Origin: Hominimerdicola alba
Lineage (GTDB): Bacteria; Bacillota; Clostridia; Oscillospirales; Ruminococcaceae
Direction: 5' to 3'
DNA length: 64,000 nucleotides
Assembly: GCF_900112155.1 (NCBI RefSeq)
Contig: NZ_FOKQ01000006.1
Location: 1-64,000 of the forward strand
The translations under genes and the position numbers were made by a program. Shown in pieces: positions 53,035-62,915 of this stretch. Each line of letters starts with the position of its first letter. Position 1 is the first letter of the stretch. The notes beneath the pieces were generated by a model, which saw only the letters and a program-made list of their open reading frames with translations, was not told the origin of the DNA and did no database searches.

Positions 53035-54101
53035 ATCACACACTCACTTTCCGGCAAAAAAGAAAGGATATGTGCAATTACATCGACCGTCCACCCGTTG
53101 CCGATACACTTGTATCGCTGAGTTTTAGAAATGCCCTCCGTGTAGTTATCGGGGAGAGTCTGTAAACGCTCTGCTTCAATGGGCGTGAGCTTGCGGATAA
53201 CGTAGTCACCGTCAGGCAGATCAATCTTATACAGACCTGTTTTCGCACCTTGACCGCCACCGTTTGCGGAAAGCGTGACGGACTTGCCGATAACAGAATA
53301 GATACGCTGTCCCTGTCCGCCCTTGCCGTACTGTCCGATACGAACAGGAGTGGCAATCGCTGTAGTACCGCCGTTGAAGCCTGAATTTTTGATGATCGTT
53401 GCTTCGCCGTACTTGTGATAGCCTGCCATGACAGTACGGGACTTGTCCGTACCCTGATATGTATTGATCGGGATAGGCTCTGCGACCATAGTACGCTGTT
53501 TGCGTTCAAGGGTGTTGAACAAAACCGCACCGTCATAAGAAGCTGTCATACAGTAGGACTTGTCCTGCCAAGCTACACCGCTTTCAAGCACATCTTTCAG
53601 TAAAATGCCCTTATCTTCGGGAAAAGAAGTAAAAGGGATATTCGTCCAGTAACAGCGTTTTCTGTTTTGTGCCGATACAAGCGCGGAGTTTATCATGATA
53701 GGCTCTACACCGAGAACCTTTGTGATCTCGTCCTTGATATTCTGATGAACGGAGTAGTTGTTTTCATAGAGGAAATACTTACAGCCCGATTCCTCTAAGG
53801 CTCTCACATATTCCTTAAAGAGCCTGAACCCTTCGCCGTTGCAGTCGATTTCTCTATCCTTTTTGGCAATAGACCAATAGGTGCAGGGCGAACCGCCAAG
53901 CAGTAAGTCATATCCTTTGAACTGCGTGAAATCGCCGTCATATACATTCCCGTGATGAACGATTACGGGGAAATTACGCTTTGAGACCGTGACGGCATAC
54001 TTGTCGATCTCAAACGCATCATAGCACTCCACGGGTATGCCTGCCCTCTGTAAAGCAAGCATACCGCAGGAGATACCGTCAAATAAGCTGAGTACCTTCA
54101 T
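53031..54101 (-). CDS. DNA cytosine-5 methyltransferase D (ICE)
   Basis: A 356-residue C5 methyltransferase with LFDGISCGMLAL, GGSPCTYWSIAK (catalytic Cys73), FLYENNYSVH, SAQNRKRCYW, LTPIEAERLQTLPDNYTE and IGNGWTVD. It is clearly a homologue of the next gene (C) but differs in the target-recognition middle, so the two probably methylate different sites. Motif IV is altered (SPCT rather than PCQ), but the nucleophile is kept. Start at 54101 with GAGAGAG upstream, a moderate site. It follows a palindrome and a new small gene. Confidence 0.92.
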   Translation of the reverse strand: MKVLSLFDGISCGMLALQRAGIPVECYDAFEIDKYAVTVSKRNFPVIVHHGNVYDGDFTQFKGYDLLLGGSPCTYWSIAKKDREIDCNGEGFRLFKEYVRALEESGCKYFLYENNYSVHQNIKDEITKVLGVEPIMINSALVSAQNRKRCYWTNIPFTSFPEDKGILLKDVLESGVAWQDKSYCMTASYDGAVLFNTLERKQRTMVAEPIPINTYQGTDKSRTVMAGYHKYGEATIIKNSGFNGGTTAIATPVRIGQYGKGGQGQRIYSVIGKSVTLSANGGGQGAKTGLYKIDLPDGDYVIRKLTPIEAERLQTLPDNYTEGISKTQRYKCIGNGWTVDVIAHILSFLPESECVI

Positions 54102-54156
54102 TAGACAAATTCTCTCTCTTTTCTCATTGTCTTATGTTATCTGTTCTGTTGTCCGG

Positions 54157-54183
54157 AACTTTGAATCCACTGGGTTCAAAGTT
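54157..54183. repeat. 27-nt palindrome, copy 2
   Basis: AACTTTGAA / TTCAAAGTT arms of 9 bp around TCCACTGGG. Relative to the copy at 8563 it differs at one base, which breaks the longer arm. It directly follows the stop codon of the small gene at 54186, as copy 1 follows the giant gene; no U-tract follows, so it is not a plain terminator. Confidence 0.85.
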
Positions 54184-54185
54184 GA

Positions 54186-54458
54186 TTATTCTTCGTAGTA
54201 ATCCTCACAAAGATCGTAGTAGTTCTCCTGAAGCTCCTCATATTCCTCGCAGAGCTTGTCATACTTCTTCTGGATAACAGTCTTTTCATGGGCGAAGTTC
54301 TCCGCAGCGGTCAGATTGCCGATAAACTGTCCGGCTTCAAAGCCACGGAGAAACCACTTCTTTCTCACGCCCTCAACCGCCTTAGCAGTAATGCCTGCAA
54401 TTCCTGCAGCCCCTGCCACCGCTGCCGCACATACACCGATCTTCTTCATATTTCCCAT
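54186..54458 (-). CDS. Small membrane protein with Asp/Glu-rich coiled-coil tail
   Basis: A 90-residue protein with GAGGG about 8 nt ahead of the ATG. The N-terminal Ala/Gly-rich helix (VAGAAGIAGITAKAVEG) is a likely membrane segment. The second half is coiled coil rich in acidic and Tyr residues (YDKLCEEYEELQENYYDLC). No known family. It lies between the DUF4366 gene (18 nt) and a palindrome, so it is the end of a translational unit. Confidence 0.7.
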   Translation of the reverse strand: MGNMKKIGVCAAAVAGAAGIAGITAKAVEGVRKKWFLRGFEAGQFIGNLTAAENFAHEKTVIQKKYDKLCEEYEELQENYYDLCEDYYEE

Positions 54459-54476
54459 TCTTTTGCCCTCTCTTTC

Positions 54477-55364
54477 TTATTCTTCATCGTCCTGATTATC
54501 GTAGAACCTCATATCGTCCTCGTCCTCAGTGATCTCAGTATCATCGTCATACTCAGGCTCAAACTGAACCGCAGTCTTTGCTGTACCGCCGTTCTTTTTC
54601 TTCATCAGGAAGAATCCTGCGGCACCGACACCGATCAGAGCAAGCACACCGAAAACAAGAATCATACTGTTCTTGTTCATAGGAACGGGCTTTACCTGAG
54701 CTTCAGGCTCAGATGTTTCCTCGCCGTCCTCAGCGGTATCTTCGGTATAGTCTGCATCGGTACTGTTGCCGGACTGCACTCTGCCGTTTGCTCTTTCCGC
54801 TGCCTGAGCTGCCTGTTCGGGTGTGATCTTCTTTTTATCGTCTTTTTCCTCTGCTCCTGCATAAAGAAGCGCGTAGAGGTCGTAATCATCGACCTTGTTC
54901 AGAAAATACACGTTGTCCTCGCCGTTCTTTGCGGTATAATTGATCAGCACATAGAAAACGTGACCGTCCTTTGTGGTCACGGCGATGAACTGCATTTCCT
55001 CCGTGTTGTAGATGATCTGCTCAGACTTGATAAGGGTTGCATTGCCGTCAGTATCGTAATAGGGATCGCCGTCATAGTCGGGAACAACATCGGTTGTCTC
55101 TGCCTCGGCAAGCTCACTCATGACCTCACGGAACTTCTCCATATCATCGGAGCTTTCCGTTACAGTGGAGCTTTCGTCCGCAGGATCAGAAGCGGTTGTT
55201 TCCGTAGTATCTGCCGAGCTTTCCTCATCATCGACCGCAGTAGTTTCTGCTGTTCCTTCTTCGGCAGAAGCCCTCTCAGCGGCAGAAGCGGTAATACCGC
55301 CGACACTTGCTGTTGCAAGCATGAAAGCAGCCATCACAGCACTAATCATTCTTGTTTTCATCAT
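54477..55364 (-). CDS. DUF4366 conjugation surface protein (CD1107-like)
   Basis: A 295-residue protein with a signal peptide ([22 protein letters not shown]), a Thr/Ser/Glu/Asp-rich low-complexity spacer, the DUF4366 core ([17 protein letters not shown]) and a C-terminal membrane helix ([21 protein letters not shown]) with an acidic cytoplasmic tail. It matches the CD1107 family, standard in Clostridia conjugative elements. It should be displayed outside the membrane as part of the transfer apparatus. It overlaps the DUF4315 gene by 23 nt. Confidence 0.88.
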   Translation of the reverse strand: MMKTRMISAVMAAFMLATASVGGITASAAERASAEEGTAETTAVDDEESSADTTETTASDPADESSTVTESSDDMEKFREVMSELAEAETTDVVPDYDGDPYYDTDGNATLIKSEQIIYNTEEMQFIAVTTKDGHVFYVLINYTAKNGEDNVYFLNKVDDYDLYALLYAGAEEKDDKKKITPEQAAQAAERANGRVQSGNSTDADYTEDTAEDGEETSEPEAQVKPVPMNKNSMILVFGVLALIGVGAAGFFLMKKKNGGTAKTAVQFEPEYDDDTEITEDEDDMRFYDNQDDEE

Positions 55365-55662
55365 TGTCCTCCTCAGAGTAAAAACTCATTTGTTCTTCGT
55401 ATTTACCGCCCTTGCCGAGATCGTCTATCTCATCATCGGTCAGACCACGAGCCTTCATATTCTGAATCTGCTCATGTTCTCTGGCAAGCACGGTTTCTAA
55501 TTCCTCTCCCTCACAATTCAGCTTTTCGCAGAGCGAGAGATAACGCAGGCGTGTGATTTCGGAGAGAAGCCGTCTGCGTTCCTCTGTATCACGCTTGATA
55601 TTTCTTTCAAGCTGCTCTACCTTTTTGCTGAATTTCTCGATCTTTGCATCATAAAGAGCCAT
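55342..55662 (-). CDS. DUF4315 conjugation protein
   Basis: A 106-residue coiled-coil protein with LEREHEQ-like block ([24 protein letters not shown]) that matches the DUF4315 family. It is the ICE counterpart of the IME gene at 26342. It overlaps the DUF4366 gene by 23 nt and follows the LytM-like gene by 12 nt. Standard member of CTn-type transfer operons, with no established activity. Confidence 0.85.
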   Translation of the reverse strand: MALYDAKIEKFSKKVEQLERNIKRDTEERRRLLSEITRLRYLSLCEKLNCEGEELETVLAREHEQIQNMKARGLTDDEIDDLGKGGKYEEQMSFYSEEDNDENKND

Positions 55663-55674
55663 TCAGCACCTCCG

Positions 55675-58458
55675 TCAATACAGCACAAGTCGGGGATCAA
55701 TGTAGTCCCAACCGTAGCCGTCAGTGTCTATATAAATATGGAAATTCACATTTCCTGCTGTTGTTTTAGCGAACTCCTGTCCGTCATTTACCGTATCGCC
55801 CTCAGAGAAGCCACTCAGGAGCTTTGCATTTGCAATGGTGACTTCCGTATCACGCTTAGTACCTCCCGTACCGTCATACCAATACTCCACATCGTCTTTG
55901 CGGATCGTGATCTTGTTATCCGTGGTATCGACATCAGTGATCTTGCCCTTGAACGGAGCTTTGAGCTTATCGCCATTGGTGCAGTACACCTTGATGCCCT
56001 GATACAGACCGTCACTGTCAGTGTTCCAACCCGTCATTTCATACCCAAACTCACGTTTCAGGGTATAGTCACGGATCGTAGCACCCGGAAGAAGATTATG
56101 CAAAGTCTGATGATTACCGTACAACGAAGCTGTACCGTCAGTGCCGATAAGAAGGCTGTAATATTGCAAACGCTCATCAGAATGTGACATACCGCCGAGC
56201 TTTTCAGCGATGACCTCATCAAAGGTCTTGTTCTGCTTGACGTTGTAATAGAGTTTGCACTCTGTTTTCCAGTATTGTTTCTGCACATATCCGAACAGTG
56301 CGGAGCAATCATCATCACCGAGCCAAGCTCTTGCATCTGCTTCGGTTATCATGAACCAAGCATCATCTCCGGTCCAGCCGTAGAATGAACGGTATTGATT
56401 ATTTCCGTCATGATTGCGGAAGAAGAAATTTCCGTCACCGTCTATCCAGTAAAACGGTGCTTTTGTATGTGCGCTGTCCGCATAATAACGGTTGTCAAGC
56501 ACATAGTATCCTGTCAGAGCATAACTCTTATTGGGATTCAGCACACGGTAATTGCCATTCAGATAACAGTAGCCGTCACCGTCAAGGTACTGTCCAAGCT
56601 CCGATGTGTAAGAAGTCGGCTTGAATTTGTAAGTCCAAGAACCGTCGCTTTTGCTTGCATCTTGTTCGCAGTAGTAGTAACTGCCGTCCGTACTGCTTCC
56701 ACCGCCGAAATAAACATAGTTGTCAAGCTCCTCCCAACGGGACTGATTATCATACCAATACACAAACTCATATTCATCATTGAAAATTTCTTCAAGCAGA
56801 TCTTCTGTATCGCCGTCAAACTCCCAATAATAAATATCATCGTTATCAGCATCGAAATCATAGTAGTACGCACAGAGGAAAGACCACAGCTTGTAGGTGT
56901 CGAAGTCATACTGCGGAGTCCAGTCATAGACCGAGGATTGTCCCCATACCCATTCATCAGGGGTATCTTCCAAATCGCCTGTATTCGCCCCGAACGCTGC
57001 AAGACCGCTTTGCCAGTCAGTAGAACTGCCGACCTTGCGTATCTTCTGATTCAGGTTATAGGCAAGCTCCGTGTAGTATTTCTCTGCTTCACTCAGGTCA
57101 TAGTCCTGAGCTGCGTATGTGCCGAGGGTGAAACCGCTATGAGAGGAAGTAGCCGAGAATATCATCGTAAATATCGCAAATACAAGCAGTATTACAATGA
57201 CAGGTATCGCCAGACAAAGAAAGAACTTTTTGACCTCGCTCTCATAAACATTCTTCACGAATTTCCAAGCGGCTTTCAGAGCTGCGGAGATCGTATCCTT
57301 TGCACCTTTTTTCTTTTTGGGCTTAGGCTTTTTCCGCTTCTTGTAGCTGTCATGCTTCTCTTTGAGCTTGCTTTCCTGACGGTTCAGGCGATTGTTGGAC
57401 TTCGACTTCTTGTCATTCAGGCGGTCACGCTGTTTCTCCTTTTTCTGCAAACGCTGGGGCTTGCTGACCTTTTGTGCAGCCGGTTCGACTACACGTCTTT
57501 TTGCGGAGTCAATAGCGTGGAGAAAATCGTTGTCCTGATCTTCATTGACTGCCTTTTGCCAAGCGGACGCTTTCATTCTGCCTGCGGTATATGTGGCAGG
57601 CTTCAATGCAAGCAGCCCTGGATCACTGAGCTTTTTGATCTTCTTCTGATTGCGGTATTCCTTGATTCGGAACTTGCTTTCCGTTCTGATCTGCTTACGC
57701 TCAAATTTCAGCTCACGCTTTGTCTGCTTATATGCCTGCAATCGGCGTTTGTTCATCGCCTTGCGGAGCTTGTTGCCGTGTGCTGGCTTTATCTTCGCCC
57801 TATACTCAGCTTTCGCTTTTCTCAGGTCAGCCTTAGTCGCAGCCATTTTCGGCTTCTGCGTTTTAGCCTTATATAGCTTGTTATCGGCTTTCTTTAGCTG
57901 TAACTTCGCTTTTTCGAGCTTGTACTGCTTCTTTGTTTTCAGGTGATTGTGCGTACCCTTGACGGCATCGACCGCCGTGCGGCCCATGAGAAACACACCA
58001 CGGTGATAATCGTCCACCGCTTCACGGGTGTATTTCTGTTTGAGCTTGTTGCGTACTTCACGCTGGGCGGTATCGGCGGTTTTGATACCGCCTGTTTCCG
58101 CTGCGAGAGCTGTATCGACTGCCGTCTGAGCTACATCATGTAACGCAAAATTCACAGCACGGGCGTTTGCCTTGAACAGCTTGCCCTTGAATGTCTTAGG
58201 CTGCCATGATTTTATCGTTCGGGTGACGGACGGTTTATCGCCAGTAATGCGGTATTTGGCATTAGCAAACTTGTGAATGATACCCCGACCGCCGTGGTGC
58301 ATTTTCTCACCACGGACAATATGGGGACGGGTATGAAAGCGACCTCTGCTGTTTGCTTCACGGCGGAAGTCTATCTGAAACTGTTTCGACCGTCTGCTGA
58401 CTCTATCGAAACGTGCCTGCGCTCTGCGGAGGTTATTCTCTTTTCTTTGTAAGCTCAT
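55675..58458 (-). CDS. CD1108-like conjugation protein with degenerate LytM domain
   Basis: A 927-residue protein. Residues 1-400 are basic and coiled coil (many Lys/Arg repeats); residues about 415-440 form the only membrane helix (LCLAIPVIVILLVFAIFTMI). The outer part (about 450-830) is Trp/Tyr/Asp rich. The C-terminus resembles a peptidase M23/LytM fold (KLKAPFKGKITDV, VNFHIYIDTDG), but the HxH pair is reduced to one His and the first metal ligand is missing, so it is probably inactive and structural. It is the CD1108 counterpart of Tn1549-type operons, expected to span the envelope near VirB4. Confidence 0.8.
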   Translation of the reverse strand: MSLQRKENNLRRAQARFDRVSRRSKQFQIDFRREANSRGRFHTRPHIVRGEKMHHGGRGIIHKFANAKYRITGDKPSVTRTIKSWQPKTFKGKLFKANARAVNFALHDVAQTAVDTALAAETGGIKTADTAQREVRNKLKQKYTREAVDDYHRGVFLMGRTAVDAVKGTHNHLKTKKQYKLEKAKLQLKKADNKLYKAKTQKPKMAATKADLRKAKAEYRAKIKPAHGNKLRKAMNKRRLQAYKQTKRELKFERKQIRTESKFRIKEYRNQKKIKKLSDPGLLALKPATYTAGRMKASAWQKAVNEDQDNDFLHAIDSAKRRVVEPAAQKVSKPQRLQKKEKQRDRLNDKKSKSNNRLNRQESKLKEKHDSYKKRKKPKPKKKKGAKDTISAALKAAWKFVKNVYESEVKKFFLCLAIPVIVILLVFAIFTMIFSATSSHSGFTLGTYAAQDYDLSEAEKYYTELAYNLNQKIRKVGSSTDWQSGLAAFGANTGDLEDTPDEWVWGQSSVYDWTPQYDFDTYKLWSFLCAYYYDFDADNDDIYYWEFDGDTEDLLEEIFNDEYEFVYWYDNQSRWEELDNYVYFGGGSSTDGSYYYCEQDASKSDGSWTYKFKPTSYTSELGQYLDGDGYCYLNGNYRVLNPNKSYALTGYYVLDNRYYADSAHTKAPFYWIDGDGNFFFRNHDGNNQYRSFYGWTGDDAWFMITEADARAWLGDDDCSALFGYVQKQYWKTECKLYYNVKQNKTFDEVIAEKLGGMSHSDERLQYYSLLIGTDGTASLYGNHQTLHNLLPGATIRDYTLKREFGYEMTGWNTDSDGLYQGIKVYCTNGDKLKAPFKGKITDVDTTDNKITIRKDDVEYWYDGTGGTKRDTEVTIANAKLLSGFSEGDTVNDGQEFAKTTAGNVNFHIYIDTDGYGWDYIDPRLVLY

Positions 58459-58479
58459 AAATCCTCCAATCTACGCAGT

Positions 58480-60924
58480 TTACGCACTCTCAGTGGGCTT
58501 CGTGGTCATAAGTTTATACATTTCTGTATCAGTGGGAAAACGGTCAGTAAAGGGCAGTAAGACCTTATCATAGCGGATAAGCCCTTCGCCCGGACCGCTG
58601 TTCGTGACATACTTCATCTGTTCCTTTGAGATATGGAGTTTCTCAGCAAGAATGTCTCTGTCTCCGGCAGCCTGATTGAGCATATACACGAAGTCTGAGT
58701 TATCAAAGATGTTCTCGACCTCCTGAGAAGAAAGCAAGTCCTTGACATTTTGGGTGATACCTGTCGGCACACCGCCCCATTTACGGAAACGCTTCCAGAT
58801 CTCAGCGGAATACTTCGCTGTCTGTTCTTCTTTCAGCAGAAGGTGGAACTCGTCGATATAGTAGCGAGTGATCTTTTTCTTCTCACGGTTCGCAGAAACT
58901 CTGTTCCACACGGTATCCTGCACGATCAGCATACCGACCTTTTTGAGCTGATTGCCAAGCTCCTTAATATCGAAGCAGATGATACGGTTTGTCATATCAA
59001 TGTTGGTGCGGTGATTAAAGAGGTTCTGGCTGCCGTTTACGAACATTTCAAGGGAATTTGCCACACGCAGAGCGACTTCGCCTTCATTATGAAGCTCCTG
59101 CTGTAAATCGGAGAGAAGCGGCATCTTCTCAGGTGTCGGCTCATTCTCGATAAAATGCTTGTAGATACGCTGAACACACTTATCAATGACCGAGCGCTCC
59201 TCAGCGGAAAGACCGTAGCGACCGCCGACAATGATCTCACAAAGGGAAATCAGGAAGTCGGACTTATTCGCAATGACTTCCATAGGATTGCTGAACATAT
59301 AGTCATCAATGGTAATGTCCATAGGGTTGATGTGCTGTTCAGAGTTGCTTGCAATTCGGATAAGCTGTCCGTGCAGAGCTGAAACAAGCGGAAAATACTC
59401 GCCTTCGGGATCACAGATGATAATATCGTCTACGGTAGTCAGAAAGCAGTCGAGAATCTCACGCTTAACGCTGAAGGATTTGCCCGCACCCGGTGTTCCG
59501 AGGATAAGTCCGTTCGGGTTCTTCAATCGGGAGCGATTAGCCCTAATCATGTTGCCCGAAAGCGTATTGATACCGTAGTAGGTAGCCTGTCCGTCCTGAA
59601 AAAGCTCCTTTGTGGTAAACGGCACGAAAATCGCAATGCCCGAAGTGTGCATTTCACGGCGGACGGGAATCTCGTTATATCCAAGCGGAAGTGTAGAAAC
59701 GAGTGTCTGTTCCTGCCGATAGTCATAGGGGAACATAATGCAGTTATTCTTCTGGCACGTTCTTTTCAGCATCTCAGAAAGAAGTTTCAGCTCTTTCTTT
59801 GATTTTGCGTATGCCCTCAGCGAAATGCTGATATGGAAAAGTCGCTCATTCTTGCTGTTCAGGTCACCGAGGAGCTTTTCAATATCCTCGATATACATCT
59901 TGATCGCAGGCGGAAGAATGTCGGGATCATAACCGGACTGCGAAGCCTTTTTCTGTTCGTCGATCTTCATCTGCTCCACATTGGTGAGCTTTTTCTTGAC
60001 GAATTTCAGGGCATCTATCTGGTCCAGCGGATCAACGTGGATATTCACGCAGAAAAGGTTCTGCATTTCAAGGAAGTCCTTGAGAATCTCATCGGGCAGC
60101 TCTCCGGCAAGGATATTCATACCCCATACAGCACCGTAGGCGTTGCCGATCTCAAAGTCAGCCTTATTGAATTTCAACGAGGACGGACATATAAAATCCT
60201 TTGTGTCCATTCCTGCATGAAGCATACTGTCCCAATCAAAGATGAATGGGGAATTTCTGTAAGGGTTCAGGGCATAATAGAGAGCTTCAAGGCGCTGTCT
60301 GCCGTCAAGCAGTTCAGCTTCGACTCCAAAGGCTTTGAAACCCTTGATTACGTCATTTTTAATGCTCATCAGCTTTGCCCTTGCTGCCTTATATGATGTG
60401 GATTCGATACCGAATGTAAGGAATTTTCTTGCCGACTGACCGTTAGAGCCTTTCATGAGCTTGTCAGTAAGCATTTCGCTGTACTCCTTACGGAGCGTAT
60501 TGAAATCATCTTCCTGTTCGGGTATCTGCACAGTTTTTACGAGCTTTTCCTTTGACCTGTTCTGATTTTCAAAGGTAAGCTGGAATTTGATCGTATTGTC
60601 AAAGAGATTGATAACATCGCAATACTTAGAGAAGATATTGTTCTGTTCATCAAACTCAGAAATGGAGTAGTTGGCATCGAAAAACTGCACCGTCAGGGAA
60701 AAGAAGTTCTCGCTAACCTGACACACGCCGTCCTTATACATACACAGGAACGGGAGCGTGTTCTGCACAGTCGATTTGCCGCCGTTTGCACTCCTGATCT
60801 CCGCCATTCTTGCGGATAGTATCTTTTTCTCCTCTTTTGATAACTGAGAGGCAGGCTTGCCCATGATAACCTTTGCTTTGCTGCGGTTATCACTTTTCCT
60901 GGCATCTTTCTTTCTAAAGCCCAT
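58480..60924 (-). CDS. VirB4-type conjugation ATPase
   Basis: An 814-residue AAA+ ATPase that powers the type IV secretion system. Walker A is LGTPGAGKSFSV (about residues 475-485); Walker B is RYYIDEFHLLL (about 688-694). The N-terminal half matches the VirB4/TraE/ConE group. It is cytoplasmic or membrane-associated, acting with PrgI and VirB6. It follows the PrgI gene by 65 nt. Hallmark of a functional conjugative element. Confidence 0.95.
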   Translation of the reverse strand: MGFRKKDARKSDNRSKAKVIMGKPASQLSKEEKKILSARMAEIRSANGGKSTVQNTLPFLCMYKDGVCQVSENFFSLTVQFFDANYSISEFDEQNNIFSKYCDVINLFDNTIKFQLTFENQNRSKEKLVKTVQIPEQEDDFNTLRKEYSEMLTDKLMKGSNGQSARKFLTFGIESTSYKAARAKLMSIKNDVIKGFKAFGVEAELLDGRQRLEALYYALNPYRNSPFIFDWDSMLHAGMDTKDFICPSSLKFNKADFEIGNAYGAVWGMNILAGELPDEILKDFLEMQNLFCVNIHVDPLDQIDALKFVKKKLTNVEQMKIDEQKKASQSGYDPDILPPAIKMYIEDIEKLLGDLNSKNERLFHISISLRAYAKSKKELKLLSEMLKRTCQKNNCIMFPYDYRQEQTLVSTLPLGYNEIPVRREMHTSGIAIFVPFTTKELFQDGQATYYGINTLSGNMIRANRSRLKNPNGLILGTPGAGKSFSVKREILDCFLTTVDDIIICDPEGEYFPLVSALHGQLIRIASNSEQHINPMDITIDDYMFSNPMEVIANKSDFLISLCEIIVGGRYGLSAEERSVIDKCVQRIYKHFIENEPTPEKMPLLSDLQQELHNEGEVALRVANSLEMFVNGSQNLFNHRTNIDMTNRIICFDIKELGNQLKKVGMLIVQDTVWNRVSANREKKKITRYYIDEFHLLLKEEQTAKYSAEIWKRFRKWGGVPTGITQNVKDLLSSQEVENIFDNSDFVYMLNQAAGDRDILAEKLHISKEQMKYVTNSGPGEGLIRYDKVLLPFTDRFPTDTEMYKLMTTKPTESA

Positions 60925-60989
60925 AGTGACCTCCGTTTATATTCCAAAGCGGAGACACCGAAAGTTACACTATTATATATGTGAAGCTG

Positions 60990-61364
60990 TTACTTCCTTT
61001 CGGCATCTCTCAGCTTCTTCTTGATTCTGTTATACTCGATCTGTCTCTCAACAGCATCGAAAATATTGGTTGACTTGTAATATCGCTTTCGTGGTCTTGT
61101 GAAGTATTCACGCATGAACTTCACCTGTTTCTCCAAGAACACGCCGTTTTTCTTGTAAATACCGCAGAGTATCGCAGGTGCAGCGACCGCACCCATAGCG
61201 AAGATAGCTCCCGACATTCCGATAGACGCTCTTGTGAGAAAGTACACAGGCGCACCAAGAACAAGACCGATACCGAAGCATATTACTTGTCTCTTTGTGA
61301 ATCCCATGATGAACTTTTCCTTGATGTCGTTCAAATCTTTCGGGATCGGTACATAATGTGCCAA
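60990..61364 (-). CDS. PrgI-family membrane protein
   Basis: A 124-residue protein with two membrane helices (VICFGIGLVLGAPVYFL and GAIFAMGAVAAPAILCGIY) and the family N-terminus PIPKDLNDIKEKFIMGFTKRQ. This is the VirB3-like small component of Gram-positive conjugation systems. Its gene lies directly between the VirB6-like gene (22 nt) and VirB4 (65 nt), the conserved order. Confidence 0.9.
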   Translation of the reverse strand: MAHYVPIPKDLNDIKEKFIMGFTKRQVICFGIGLVLGAPVYFLTRASIGMSGAIFAMGAVAAPAILCGIYKKNGVFLEKQVKFMREYFTRPRKRYYKSTNIFDAVERQIEYNRIKKKLRDAERK

Positions 61365-61386
61365 ATAATAACCTCCGATCTTGTTC

Positions 61387-62328
61387 TCAGTGAGCGTTGA
61401 ACACTGATTTGCTGATAGCTCCGGTACGGAGAATCGTGAAGATAAGTGCTGCGGTATAGCCGAGAAGCAGTCCCATTTGCAGGATCACGCCGTCTGTACT
61501 TGCGTTCAGGGCGACGATTGCATTGCTGAACAAAGTCTTGAAAATACCGAGTGCCACTACGATAAAGAACCCCTGGAAAGAAAGAGCGAGAAGCTGTTTG
61601 ATCCAGTTCTTACCGATAGAAGCCCATTCACCGCTGTCCATCATGGTTGCCATAGGGATAGGTGCGATTGATAAGTACATGAACACCTCAATGATTCTTG
61701 AAGCGAGTGTAATAACAATAGCCACTATCAGTATCAGCACTCCAAGATGAACAATAAGGGATATAAACCACACCGTCATCAGTTCACCCAAGCTCAGACC
61801 GCTGAGTGCAGACGGATTGATCGAGAGCGTGGAGGATAGATAATCTCCGGTCCCGAATAGCGTGGCAAGTCCGTTGGAGCATACCGTTGTGCCAAACGAA
61901 AATAGTGCTGAAGCGATGTAATAAGTGTTGGCGACAAGTATTACACCGCATAAGGCTTTGATGATCCATTTAATGAAGATCGAATCATCGAAGTCCTTGA
62001 AATTGTTTCCCCGAAGCACCATCTGACATAGTTCATTCAGAAGAATGATAGTCAGTATGAAGCCACCGATAGGGACAACTACGTTATTGCATAGCGTTTC
62101 GATAGTTGACCAGATCGTAGTTCCGCCACTTCCGCCACCGGTAAAAGCGGACGGGTGCTGCGTTACGAAGTCATTGACAAGCCCACCGCTTCCGCCTGAA
62201 CCCGTTGTTTGTGAAAACGTATCGGTCAGAAGGTCTGAAATGCCGTCAAACTGAGATTGAATGCCGTCCTTGAACAAGTCTTTACACCAATCTTCCAGTG
62301 CATCTATCGCATCGCTGATTACTCCCAT
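61387..62328 (-). CDS. VirB6/TrbL-like conjugation membrane protein
   Basis: A 313-residue protein with six or more hydrophobic segments (e.g. VVPIGGFILTIILLNELC, VILVANTYYIASALFSFG, LIVAIVITLASRIIEVFMYL). The FMYLSIAPIPMATM and GYTAALIFTILRTGA stretches are typical for this component. It would form part of the membrane channel. Start at 62328 ATG with no strong site. A 164-nt gap to Maff2 follows, without a recognised signal. Confidence 0.88.
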   Translation of the reverse strand: MGVISDAIDALEDWCKDLFKDGIQSQFDGISDLLTDTFSQTTGSGGSGGLVNDFVTQHPSAFTGGGSGGTTIWSTIETLCNNVVVPIGGFILTIILLNELCQMVLRGNNFKDFDDSIFIKWIIKALCGVILVANTYYIASALFSFGTTVCSNGLATLFGTGDYLSSTLSINPSALSGLSLGELMTVWFISLIVHLGVLILIVAIVITLASRIIEVFMYLSIAPIPMATMMDSGEWASIGKNWIKQLLALSFQGFFIVVALGIFKTLFSNAIVALNASTDGVILQMGLLLGYTAALIFTILRTGAISKSVFNAH

Positions 62329-62492
62329 TTATTCATCACCCCCATTTCAGGAGTTACTGAGATGATCGCTCATATACCCACCGCTGCCCACCGCATGAGC
62401 GACCTTTCACAATTCTATTGAATCGGCGTGATTTATATAGCGTTCAGCCGAGGTTTACGCTTGTCTCTTTCCTTGAATCTTCGTGTGTCAGA

Positions 62493-62915
62493 TTACACTG
62501 CACCTGTCATCATGGTTTCGAGGACAGGAACGAGGATAACTGCAAGCAGGATCAGACCAAGACCAGCCATAAGCTGCTTCATGCCCTGAGACTTCGCACC
62601 GGGGTTATCATTACCGTAACCTTCAAGGAGGTTTACGACACCCCAAAGCGAAACACCGCCGCCGATCAGGCAGATAACGGACTTGAGAACGGTGCAGGCA
62701 GTAGTGATGAAGGACGAGGTATCGACCACGCCCGTACCTGCTGCGAATGCCTGAGTAGTACAGGTTGTTGCCATAACGCCTGCAATAGTGCAGAACATGG
62801 TTGCCTTCTTTGCACCACGGGTGAGCTTAGAAAGCCACTTGTGCTTCGGTGCAGAGGTGGTGGTTGCTGTCTCCATTGCGGTTGCATCGACCGCAGAAAT
62901 ATTCAGTTCGTTCAT
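62493..62915 (-). CDS. Maff2-family membrane protein
   Basis: A 140-residue protein starting MNELNISAVDATAMETAT, with GAGGGAG upstream; a longer start at 62966 would contain that site and is rejected. It has two hydrophobic helices (VLKSVICLIGGGVSLWGVV and LMAGLGLILLAVILVPVL) and a KSQGMKQLMAGLG motif. Maff2 proteins are standard in these elements and probably act as a VirB2-like or pore component. The gene is also a known target site for other mobile elements in related ICEs; no insertion is seen here. Confidence 0.85.
   Translation of the reverse strand: MNELNISAVDATAMETATTTSAPKHKWLSKLTRGAKKATMFCTIAGVMATTCTTQAFAAGTGVVDTSSFITTACTVLKSVICLIGGGVSLWGVVNLLEGYGNDNPGAKSQGMKQLMAGLGLILLAVILVPVLETMMTGAV

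Noticed and set aside
56395-57876. A 493-codon plus-strand open frame opposite the LytM-like gene
   Set aside because: It is antisense to a well-supported gene, has no ribosome binding site or domain, and is low-complexity hydrophobic in the way of complement frames.
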